In this document: piece after piece, positions 1 to 9,456 of the stretch
Numbering within the stretch: position 1 is the first letter of the stretch
How the letters are laid out: the number at the start of each line of letters is the position of its first letter
Source: Sympetrum striolatum
Lineage: Eukaryota > Arthropoda > Insecta > Odonata > Libellulidae
NCBI GenBank assembly: GCA_947579665.1
Contig: OX388351.1
Span: forward strand, 54,568,939-54,632,938
Direction: 5' to 3'
Length of the DNA: 64,000 nucleotides
Made by a program: the position numbers and the translations under genes
Notes under the pieces: generated by a model
The model's input: only the letters and a program-made list of their open reading frames with translations
The model's database searches: none
What the model was told of the DNA's origin: nothing

Positions 1-722
1 TGGCTCCGGGAGGTCGGCTCCAGGAGGTCGACTCCGGGAGGTTGACTCCGGGAGGTCGACTCCGTGAGGCCGAATCCGCGAGGTCGACTCCGGGAGGTCG
101 ACTCCGTGAGGCCGAATCCGCGAGGTCGACTCCGGGAGGTCGACTCCAGGAGGTCGACTCCGGGAGGTCGACTCCAGGAGGTCGACTCCGGGAGGTCGAC
201 TCCAGGAGGTCGACTCCGGGATGTCGACTCCAGGAGGTCAATTCAGGCAAGACAGTTATGAGAAGTCGACTCCGGTAGGTCAACTCGGGGAGGTCGAATT
301 CGGGAGGTCGAGCTCGACTCCGGCTGGTTGATTCCGGCAATCGACTTATGGAGGCCGACTCCAGAATTTCGACTTCATGCGGTCGACTCCGGAAAGTTGG
401 ACCCGATAAATTGAATTCAACATCCGGAGTTCGATGACCCACTGTTTATAACCCGAGGATGAACTCCCACAGTCGATGACTTGAGGTCTATGACCCGAGG
501 TCAATGAACCGAGGTCAATGTAACCGAGGTTGTTGACCCAAGGTCTAGAATTTCGACTCCATGTGGGCGACTCAGGAAAGTCGGACCCGATAACATCTAT
601 TCAATATCCGAAGATCGATGTCCCATTGTCGATTACCCGATGTCGATGCCCCAAGGCGAAGACGCGATGTCGATGACCCGAGGTCGGTGTCTCCAGATTG
701 ACTCCGGGAGGTAGACTCCGGG
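1..722. repeat. CG-rich 14-bp satellite, block 1 (left-truncated)
   Basis: Tandem array of a 14-bp monomer, mostly type A (GGTCGACTCCGGGA) from 1 to about 330, then a degenerate mixture of type A and type B (GGTCGATGACCCGA) to 722. Two kinds of higher-order unit are visible. A 42-bp trimer starts at 60 and 102. A 28-bp dimer is marked by CTCCAGG at 144, 172, 200 and 228. A diverged 184-bp internal duplication is anchored by AGAATTTCGAC at 363 and 547. The block matches 7745-8466 almost base for base at an offset of 7744. The array enters from outside the window. No gene is present; the open frames come from the 14-bp period. Confidence 0.95.
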
Positions 723-1503
723 TGTCCATTTATATGCACAAAATACGGGAAAATTAGCGATAAATGGCCTTTGTTTGGAAAATGTAAATTTTTTTTCTTT
801 ATTTTGCCTAACATTCCAGTAAATTTAGCCGAATATAAACACGTTTTATGTAGTTCGCGAAGTCGTTTCATATTTTGAAAACAAATTACACTGATATAAG
901 CAAATTAGTGAAAAACGGCGAAAAACAGGAAGCTTGTTCATGTTTGGAATTGTTTTTAAGTTTCTAGCAAGATCATTCCATATTTTGAAGAAAATTCCAC
1001 TTTTATTAGCAAATAACAGGACAATCAGTGAAAACAGGGCATTTCTTACAATTTCTTTATTTTTTTGGCAGTACTTTACATAAATTCGAGGAAAGCTAGT
1101 GGAAGTTGGACTTGTTTTTGAGATCTAAGCGAGATCTTTGAATATTTTGAACAAAACTCTTTATTTAATCATCAAATTAAAGAAAACTGTGCAATTTTTC
1201 GAAAATATTTGGTTATTTAGCTGTACCTTGCCTAAAATTCGCGAAAACATACTTGTATTTGGACGAGTTTTTATTATATCAGAATGCTCTTCCCCAATAT
1301 TGAACAGAAACTTAATTTTTATTAGCATATTAGGTATAAATCGGCGAAAAATGGGCATTTTTTCGAAATCTTTCAGTTTTTTGCCTTATTTTGCATAAAA
1401 TTCAAGTAAATCGAAAGAATATGTGGACTCGTTTCGAGGATCTATGGGAATTAGATCCATATTTTGAAGAACGAATCTACCTTTATGACCAAACTAGCTG
1501 AAG
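723..1503. repeat. Degenerate ~160-bp tandem repeat module, copy 1
   Basis: AT-rich segment that at first looks unique but is built from diverged tandem copies of a unit of about 160 bp. The recurring anchor CATATTTTGAA (with variants) starts at 869, 979, 1141, 1295 and 1458, giving spacings of 110, 162, 154 and 163, so one copy has lost about 50 bp. A partial copy precedes 869. Each full unit also carries an element like GGCGAAAAA..GGGCATTT and one like TTGCxTAAAATTC. Copies are far more diverged from each other than the four modules are from one another, so this is an old satellite carried as one block. It starts with TGTCCATTTATATGC directly after the 14-bp satellite. Confidence 0.8.
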
Positions 1504-1527
1504 CGCACGTTGATTCTCAACGGGGAA

Positions 1528-1535
1528 TATAAAAG
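1528..1535 (+). promoter_or_regulatory. TATA-box-like motif TATAAAAG (tail copy 1)
   Basis: TATAAAAG follows the short G-run CGGGGAA. It matches a canonical eukaryotic TATA box and faces the AT array, which begins about 180 bp downstream. The motif is kept in all four tails. In AT-rich DNA such a match can be chance, and no initiator or transcript evidence is available. Confidence 0.25.
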
Positions 1536-1662
1536 TAAAACATATTTTATTCGACTCCGCACGACTATTTATCTGTTTTAATTCTTCAAAAGAAATGTAG
1601 CCTGCTACCGATTAAAGTGAAGATTAGATTTGTGCTTTATGGAAACCCATCTAAGCGATCTT

Positions 1663-1673
1663 GGTTCAAAACC
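1663..1673 (+). promoter_or_regulatory. tRNA B-box-like motif, CpG-decayed (tail copy 1)
   Basis: GGTTCAAAACC is one base away from the RNA polymerase III B-box consensus (GGTTCGANNCC), by a CG to CA change. Copies 3 and 4 keep GGTTCGAAACC. Flanking TTGG and CCAG could form most of a T-arm stem. No convincing A box or acceptor stem is seen upstream, so this is not a tRNA gene. It could be a relic of a tRNA-derived SINE or chance. Confidence 0.2.
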
Positions 1674-1712
1674 AGCAAAATAATCGAATAAAATTGAGAC
1701 AGTACGTCCTTC

Positions 1713-4700
1713 CGAGATAATATCGAAAAAAAAAACAAATAATATTGGCGAAATTTCAATTTTATTCCCCTGTTTTTCCTTAATTTCCTCATTTTATCGA
1801 GATATTATCGAAAAAAGAAACAAAAACAGATAATTTTGGCGAAATTTTAATTTTATTCCTCTTTTTATTTCTTAATTTTCCTCATTTAATCAAAATATAA
1901 TAGAGAAAAGAAACAAAAACAGATAATTTTGCTAAAATTTAATTTTCATCATCTTTTTTTTTCGATATTTTCCTCTTTTTATCGAGATAATACCGAAAAA
2001 AAATATAATTTTGGCGAAATTTCAATTTTATTCCTCATTTTTTCCTTAATTATCCTCATTTTATCGATGTATGACCGAATAAAGAAACAAAAAAGAATAA
2101 TTTTAGCGAAATTTCAATTTTTTTCCTCATTTTTTTTTTCTTAATTTTCCTCATTTTTTCGAGATATTTTCAAAAAAGCAAATAAAAACGAATAATTTTA
2201 GGGAAATTTCAATATTTTGCCATTTTTTTTTCTATAATTTTCCTCACTTTATCGAGATGTTATCGAAATAAGGAACAAAACCTAATAATTTTAGGGAAAT
2301 TTCAATATTTTGCCTATTTATTTTCTATAATTATTTCTCATTTCATCGAGATATGACTGAAAAAAGCAACAAAAACGAACAATTTTTGCAAAATTTCAAT
2401 TTTTTCCCTCTTTTTTTCCTTAATTTTCCTCATTTTACAAAATATAATCGATAAAAGAAACAAAAAACAGATAATTTTGCCTTAATTTCCATTATATGCC
2501 TCATTCTTTCTAAAATTTTCCTTATTTTAACATGATGTGACCGAAAAAAGCAACAAAATTGAATAATTTTAGCGAATTTCAATTTTTTTCCTCTTTGTTT
2601 TCCTTTATAATCCTCATTTTATCAAGATATAATCGAAAAAAGCGACAAAAACGAATAATTTTAGCGAAATTTCAATTTTATTCCTCTTTTTTGTCTTAAT
2701 TTTCCTCATTTTATCGAGATATTATCGAAAAAAGCATCATAAATGAATAATTTAAGCAAAATTTCAGCTTTATTTTTTTTTCCTTAATTATCCTCATTTT
2801 ATCCATATATCACCGAAAAAAGCAACAAAATTAATAATTTTAGCCAAATTTTTTATTTTTTTCTCTTTTTTCTCCTGAATTTTCCTCATTTTATCGAGAA
2901 ATTATCAAAAAAAATAAAAAAAACGAATAATTTTTACGAAAATTCCATTTTTTCCTCTTTTTTCCTCAATTTTCCTCATTTTATCGAAATATTATCGAAA
3001 AAAAGCAAAAAAATGAATAATTTAAGCGATATTTATAATTCGTTCCACTTTTTTTCTTAATTTTCCTCAATTTATGGAGATATGACCGAAAAAAGCCACA
3101 AAAACGAATAATTTTAGCAAAATTTCAATTTTTTTCCTCTTTTTTTCGCTTAATTTTCCTCATTTTATCGCGATATTATCGAAAAAAGCAACAAAAACGA
3201 ATAATTGTAGTGAAATTTCAATTTTTTTCCACCTTTTTTTCCTAAATTTTTCTCATTTTATCGAGATGTTTTCGTGAAAAGCAACAAAAACGAATAATTT
3301 TAAGGAAATCTCAATAATTTGCCACTTTTTCTTTCATTAACTATCCTCATTCTATCGATATATGAGCAAAAATTTTCAACAGAAACGAAAAATATTCGCG
3401 GAATTTCATTTTTTTTCCTCTTTTTTATCCTTAATTTTCCTCATTTTTTCGAGTTATTATCGAAAAAAACAACCAAAGCGAATATTTTTTTTTCGAAATT
3501 TCAATTTTTATCCTCTATATTTTCCTTAAATTTCCTCATTTTTTTGAGTTATTATCGAAAAAAGCAACAAAAACGATTAATTTTAGCGAGATTTCAATTA
3601 TTTTCCCTTTTCTTTCCTTAATTTTCCTCATTTTATCGAGAAATTATCGAAAAAAGCAACAAATGCGAATCATTTAAGCAAAATTTCAAATTTTTTCCAC
3701 TTTTTTTTCCTTACTTTTCCTAATTTATCAAGATATGAAAAAAAGCAACAAAAACGAATTATTTTAGCGAAATTTCAATTTTTTTCCTCTTTTTTTCGCT
3801 TAATTTTCCTCATTTTATCGCGATTTTATCGAAAAAAGCAACAAAAACGAATAATTGTAGCGAAATTTCAATTTTTTTCCACTTTTTTTTCCTTAATTTT
3901 CCTCATTTTATCGAGATATTTTCGTGAGAAGCAACAAAACCGAATAATTTAAGCGAAATTTCAATATTTAGACACTTTTCTTTCCTTTACTAACCTCATT
4001 TTATCGATATATGACCAATAAAAGCAGCAGAAACGAAACATTTTCGCGGAATTTCAATTTTTTCCTCTTTTTTATCCTTAATTTTCCTCATTTTTTGAGT
4101 AATTATCGAAAAAAGCAACAAAAACGAATAATTTTTGCGATATTTCAATTATTTTCCCTTTTCTTTCCTTAATTTTCCTCATTTTATCGAGATATTATCA
4201 AAAAAAGCAACAAATGCGAATCATTTAAGCAAAATTTCAAATTTTTTCCACTTTTTTCTCCTTAATTTCCCTCATTTTATCAAGTAAATATTGAAAAAAT
4301 TCAACAAAAACGAATTATTTTTTAGATAATTCCACTTTTTTCCTCTTTTTTTCCTTAATTTTCCTCATTTTATCGAGATATTATCGGAAAAAGCAACAAA
4401 AGCGAATTTAAGCGAAATTCATAATTTTTTCCAATTTTTTTTCTTTAATTTTCCTCATTTTATCAAGATACGAAAAAAAGCAACAAAACAATTATTTTAG
4501 CGAAAGTTCAATTTTCCCTCTTTTTATCCATAAATTTCTCATTTTATCGAGTTATTATTGAAAAAAGCAACAAAGACGAAAAATTTTAGCAAAATTTCAA
4601 TTTTCTTTCTCTTTTTTCCTTAATTTTCTTCATTTTATCGAGATATTATCGAAAAAAGCAACAAAAACGATTAATTTTAGGGAAATTTCAATATTTTGCA

Positions 4701-5966
4701 TCTTTTTTTATCCTTAATTTTTCTCATTTTATCGAGATCTTATCGAAAAAATCAACAAAAAAGTATGATTTAAGTTTAATTTTAAATTTGTTCCACTTTT
4801 TTTCCCTTAATTTTCCTAATTTTATAAAAATATGAAAAAAAGCAACAAAAACGAAAAATTTTAGGAAAATTTCAATATTTTGCCTCTTTTTTTCTACAAT
4901 TTTCCTTATTTTATCTAGATATGACCGAAAAAAGCAATAAAATCGAATAATATTAGCGTAATTTCAATTTTTTCCCTCTTTTTATCCATAAATTATACAT
5001 TTCATCGAGATAGTATCGAAAAAAGCAACAAATGCGAATCATTTAATCAAAATTTCAAATTTCTTCCACTTTTTTTTCCTTACTTTTCCTAATTTATCAA
5101 GATATGAAAAAAAGCAACAAAAACGAATAATTTTAGCGAAATTTCAATTTTTTTCCTCTTTTTTTGTACAATTTTCCTTATTTTATCTAAATATGACCGA
5201 AAAAAGCAATAAAATCGAATAATATTAGCGTAATTTCAATTTTTTCCCTCTTTTTATCCATAAATTATTCAATTCATCGAGATATTATCGAAAAAAGCAA
5301 CAGAAATGAATAATTGACGCAAAATTTCCGTTTCATTCTTTTGTTTTCCTTAATTATCCTCATTTTATCCATATATCACCGAAAAAAAACAACAAAAACG
5401 AATAATTTTAGCGAAATTTCAATTTTTTTCCTCTCTTTTCTCCTTAATTTTCCTCATTTTATCAAGTAAATATCGAAAAAATCAACAAAAACGAATTATT
5501 TTTTAGAAAATTCCACTTTTTTCCTCTTTTTTATCCTCAATTTTCCTCATTTTATCGAGATATTATCGGGAAAAGCAACAAAAGCGAAAAATTTAAGCGA
5601 AATTTATAATTTTTTCCACTTTTTTTCTTTAATTTTCCTCATTTTATGAAGATACGAAAAAAAAGCAACAAAAAAAATTTTTTTAGCGAAAGTTCAATTT
5701 TCCCTCTTTTTATCCATAAATTTTCACATTTTATCGAGATATTATTGAAAAAAGCAACAAAAACGAAAAATGTTAGCAAAATTTCAATTTTATTTCTCTT
5801 TTTTCCTTAATTTTCCTCATTTTATCGAGATCTTATCGAAAAAAGCAACAAAAACGAATAATTTCAGGGAAATTTCAATATTTTGCCACTTTTTCTTTCC
5901 TTGACTATCCTCATTTTATCGATATATGGTCGAAAAAAGCAACAGAAACGAATACTTTTCGCAAAA
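1713..5966. repeat. AT-rich ~92-bp satellite, array 1
   Basis: About 46 head-to-tail monomers of 91-93 bp. Each monomer reads roughly TTATCGAGATATTATCGAAA, then an A-rich stretch (AAAGCAACAAAAACGAATAA), then TTTTAGCGAAATTTCAATTT, then a C/T-only tract ending TTCCTCATTTTA. Sub-types include monomers with GAAACAAAAACAGATAATTT and TGGCGAAATT (first part of the array), monomers with ATATGACCGAAAAAAGC, and monomers with TTTTAGGGAAATTTCAATAT. Positions 1713 to about 2680 match 9457 to about 10420 nearly exactly. About 4226-5966 matches about 11556-13208. The array ends at a sharp junction after AATACTTTTCGCAAAA. No genes. Confidence 0.95.
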
Positions 5967-8466
5967 GCACCCGAGGTCGATGACTAGAGGTCGATAACCG
6001 GAGATCAACTGCGCGAGGTCAAATCAGGGATGACTTACGGTCTATGACCCAAGGTCAATGACACTAGGTCGATGACTCGAGATTAATGACCCGAGGTCAA
6101 TGACCCGAGGTCGATGACTAGAGGTCGATAACTGGAGATCGACTGCGTGAGGTCAAATCAGAGATGACTTACGGTCTATGACCCGAGGTCAATGACCCTA
6201 AGTCAATGACTCGAGGTCAATGACCCGAGGTCGATGACCCGACGTCGATGACCCAAGGTCGATGACCCAATGTCGATGACCCGAGGTCGATGACCCGAGG
6301 TCGTTGACCCGAGGTCAATGACCCAGGTTGATGACCCGAGGTCAATGACCCGAAGTCGATGCCTAGATGTCGATAACCGGAGATCGACTGCGTAAGTTCA
6401 ACTCCGGGTTTTCGACTCCGGGAGGTGGACTGCGTGAGGTCGACTCCGGGAGGAGGACTCCGGGAGATCGACTCCGGGAGATCGACTCCGGGAGATCGAC
6501 TCCAGGAGGTTGACTTTTGGAGGTCGAATCCGGGATGACTTATGGTCTATGACCCGAGGTCAATGACCCTAGGTCGATCACCCGATGTCGATCACCCGAT
6601 GTCGAAAACCCGAGGTCGATGACCCGAGGTCGATAACCCGAGGTCGATGACCCGAGGTCGATGACCCGAGGTCGATGACCCGAGGTCAGTGAACCGAGGT
6701 CGATGACCTAAGGTCAATGACCCGAGGTCGATGACCCTAAGTCAATGACCCAGGTTGATGACCCGAGGTCAATGCCCTGAAGTCCAAGACTAGAGGTCGA
6801 TAACCGGAGATCAACTGCGTGAGGTCGAATGCGGGATGACTTACGGTCTATGACCCGGGGTCAATGACCCGAGGTCGATGACTAGAGGTCGATAACTGGA
6901 GATCGACTGCGTGAGGTCAAATCAGAGATGACTTACGGTCGATGACCCAAGGTCGATGACCCAATTTCGATGACCCGAGGTCGATGACCCGAGGTCGTTG
7001 ACCCGAGGTCAATGACCCAGGTTGATGACCCGAGGTCAATGACCCGAAGTCGATGCCTAGATGTCGATAACCGAAGATCGACTGCGTAAGGTCAACTCCG
7101 GGTTTTCGACTCCGGGAGGTGGACTGCGTGAGGTCGACTCCGGGAGGAGGACTCCGGGAGATCGACTCCGGGATGTCGGCTCCGGGAGGTCGACTCCCGG
7201 AGGTCGACTCCGGGAGATCGACTCCGGGAGATCGACTCCGGGAGATCGACGCCGGGAGATCGACTCCGGGAGATCGACTCCGAGAGGTTGACTTTTGGAG
7301 GTCGAATCCGGGATGACTTACGGTCTATGACCCGAGGTCAATGACCCTAGGTCGATCACCCGATGTCGATCACCCGATGTCGAAAACCCGAGGTCGATGA
7401 CCCGAGGTCGATAACCCGAGGTCGATGACTCGAGGTCAATGACCCGAGGTTGATGATCCGATGTCGATGACCCGATGCCGATGACCCGATTTCGAAGACC
7501 CAAGGTCGATGACCCAATGTCGATGACCCGAGGTCGATGACCCGAGGTCGATGACTCGCGGTCAATGGCCCGAAGTCGATGACCTGAGGTCGATGACCTG
7601 AGGTCAATGACCCGAGGTTGATGAAGCGAGGTCAATGACCCGAGGTCAATGACCCGAATTCGATGACTAGAGGTCGATAACCGGGGATCGGCTGCTCGAG
7701 GTCGACTCCGGGAGGAGGACTCCGGGATGTCGACTCCGGGATGTTGGCTCCGGGAGGTCGGCTCCAGGAGGTCGACTCCGGGAGGTTGACTCCGGGAGGT
7801 CGACTCCGTGAGGCCGAATCCGCGAGGTCGACTCCGGGAGGTCGACTCCGTGAGGCCGAATCCGCGAGGTCGACTCCGGGAGGTCGACTCCAGGAGGTCG
7901 ACTCCGGGAGGTCGACTCCAGGAGGTCGACTCCGGGAGGTCGACTCCAGGAGGTCGACTCCGGGATGTCGACTCCAGGAGGTCAATTCAGGCAAGACAGT
8001 TATGAGAAGTCGACTCCGGTAGGTCAACTCGGGGAGGTCGAATTCGGGAGGTCGAGCTCGACTCCGGCTGGTTGATTCCGGCAATCGACTTATGGAGGCC
8101 GACTCCAGAATTTCGACTTCATGCGGTCGACTCCGGAAAGTTGGACCCGATAAATTGAATTCAACATCCGGAGTTCGATGACCCACTGTTTATAACCCGA
8201 GGATGAACTCCCACAGTCGATGACTTGAGGTCTATGACCCGAGGTCAATGAACCGAGGTCAATGTAACCCAGGTTGTTGACCCAAGGTCTAGAATTTCGA
8301 CTCCATGTGGGCGACTCAGGAAAGTCGGACCCGATAACATCTATTCAATATCCGAAGATCGATGTCCCATTGTCGATTACCCGATGTCGATGCCCCAAGG
8401 CGAAGACGCGATGTCGATGACCCGAGGTCGGTGTCTCCAGATTGACTCCGGGAGGTAGACTCCGGG
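5967..8466. repeat. CG-rich 14-bp satellite, block 2
   Basis: About 2.5 kb of 14-bp monomers arranged as alternating cassettes. Type B (GGTCGATGACCCGA) dominates about 5967-6390, 6531-7070 and 7311-7690. Type A (GGTCGACTCCGGGA) dominates about 6391-6530, 7080-7310 and 7691-8070. The switch from B to A is marked by CTAGAGGTCGATAACCGGAG followed by ATCGACTGCGTGAGG. The switch from A back to B is marked by GGATGACTTACGGTCTATGA, near 6029, 6163, 6534, 6835, 6927 and 7312. From 7745 to 8466 it repeats window positions 1-722. Type B monomers vary at their CpG (TCGA, TCAA, TTGA). Long open frames here, such as 7632-8186 on the minus strand, are only the periodic reading of the 14-mer. Confidence 0.95.
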
Positions 8467-9247
8467 TGTCCATTTATATGCACAAAATACGGGAAAATTA
8501 GCGATAAATGGCCTTTGTTTGGAAAATGTAAATTTTTTTTCTTTATTTTGCCTAACATTCCAGTAAATTTAGCCGAATATAAACACGTTTTATGTAGTTT
8601 GCGAAGTCGTTTCATATTTTGAAAACAAATTACACTGATATAAGCAAATTAGTGAAAAACGGCGAAAAACAGGAAGCTTGTTCATGTTTGGAATTGTTTT
8701 TAAGTTTCTAGCAAGATCATTCCATATTTTGAAGAAAATTCCACTTTTATTAGCAAATAACAGGACAATCAGTGAAAACAGGGCATTTCTTACAATTTCT
8801 TTATTTTTTTGGCAGTACTTTACATAAATTCGAGGAAAGCTAGTGGAAGTTGGACTTGTTTTTGAGATCTAAGCGAGATCTTTGAATATTTTGAACAAAA
8901 CTCTTTATTTAATCATCAAATTAAAGAAAACTGTGCAATTTTTCGAAAATATTTGGTTATTTAGCTGTACCTTGCCTAAAATTCGCGAAAACATACTTGT
9001 ATTTGGACGAGTTTTTATTATATCAGAATGCTCTTCCCCAATATTGAACAGAAACTTAATTTTTATTAGCATATTAGGTATAAATCGGCGAAAAATGGGC
9101 ATTTTTTCGAAATCTTTCAGTTTTTTGCCTTATTTTGCATAAAATTCAAGTAAATCGAAAGAATATGTGGACTCGTTTCGAGGATCTATGGGAATTAGAT
9201 CCATATTTTGAAGAACGAATCTACCTTTATGACCAAACTAGCTGAAG
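8467..9247. repeat. Degenerate ~160-bp tandem repeat module, copy 2
   Basis: Second copy of the module at 723-1503, at a constant offset of 7744, with the same internal anchors (CATATTTTGAA and variants near 8613, 8723, 8885, 9039 and 9202). It shares the copy-1 diagnostic TTATTAGCAAATAACAGG, where copies 3 and 4 read TTAAAACCAAATAACAGG. Copies 1 and 2 therefore form one subtype. The 86-codon open frame at 8882-9142 is conserved only because the whole DNA block is. Confidence 0.8.
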
Positions 9248-9271
9248 CGCACGTTGATTCTCAACGGGGAA

Positions 9272-9279
9272 TATAAAAG
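9272..9279 (+). promoter_or_regulatory. TATA-box-like motif TATAAAAG (tail copy 2)
   Basis: Same motif and context as in tail copy 1, about 180 bp before AT array 2. Functional status unknown. Confidence 0.25.
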
Positions 9280-9406
9280 TAAAACATATTTTATTCGACT
9301 CCGCACGACTATTTATCTGTTTTAATTCTTCAAAAGAAATGTAGCCTGCTACCGATTAAAGTGAAGATTAGATTTGTGCTTTATGGAAACCCATCTAAGC
9401 GATCTT

Positions 9407-9417
9407 GGTTCAAAACC
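9407..9417 (+). promoter_or_regulatory. tRNA B-box-like motif, CpG-decayed (tail copy 2)
   Basis: GGTTCAAAACC, identical to copy 1 and differing from copies 3 and 4 by one CG to CA change. No companion A box was recognised. Confidence 0.2.
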
Positions 9418-9456
9418 AGCAAAATAATCGAATAAAATTGAGACAGTACGTCCTTC

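Larger units (their letters stand above)
1504..1712. other. Low-copy tail between module and AT satellite, copy 1
   Basis: About 210 bp without obvious internal repetition, lying between the ~160-bp repeat module and the AT satellite. It is present four times in the window in the same place (also from 9248, 16275 and 28382) and is almost invariant. It contains TATAAAAG at 1528-1535 and GGTTCAAAACC at 1663-1673, the latter reading GGTTCGAAACC in copies 3 and 4. It ends TACGTCCTTC and then passes into the AT satellite in mid-monomer. No coding frame of note. It may be a remnant of a mobile element or ancestral flank; I do not recognise it. Confidence 0.6.
9248..9456. other. Low-copy tail between module and AT satellite, copy 2
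   Basis: Same low-copy tail as at 1504-1712, nearly identical. It carries TATAAAAG at 9272-9279 and the CpG-decayed GGTTCAAAACC at 9407-9417, and leads into the AT satellite at 9457. Confidence 0.6.

Noticed and set aside
1..722. CENP-B box in the CG satellite
   Set aside because: TTCGACTCCGGG resembles part of the box but lacks the required A and spacing before CGGG.
1138..1398. 86-codon open frame conserved in all four modules (also 8882, 15909, 28016)
   Set aside because: The surrounding non-coding DNA is just as conserved, the opposite strand is also open, composition is AT-rich with no domain, and it overlaps the internal ~160-bp repeats. Conservation reflects recent duplication.
723..1712. 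Solo LTR or other retroelement (starts TGT, has a TATA-like motif)
   Set aside because: No target-site duplication (flanks are two different satellites), no matching terminal inverted dinucleotide at the end, no primer-binding site or polypurine tract, and most of it is an internal tandem repeat.
3286..3312. TTTTAGGG as possible plant-type telomere repeat
   Set aside because: It occurs at most once per ~92-bp monomer as a variant of TTTTAGCGAAA, never in tandem.
7632..8186. 184-codon minus-strand frame resembling a low-complexity proline/serine/arginine protein
   Set aside because: Entirely explained by the 14-bp repeat; no start context, no non-repetitive sequence, and equivalent frames exist in all phases.
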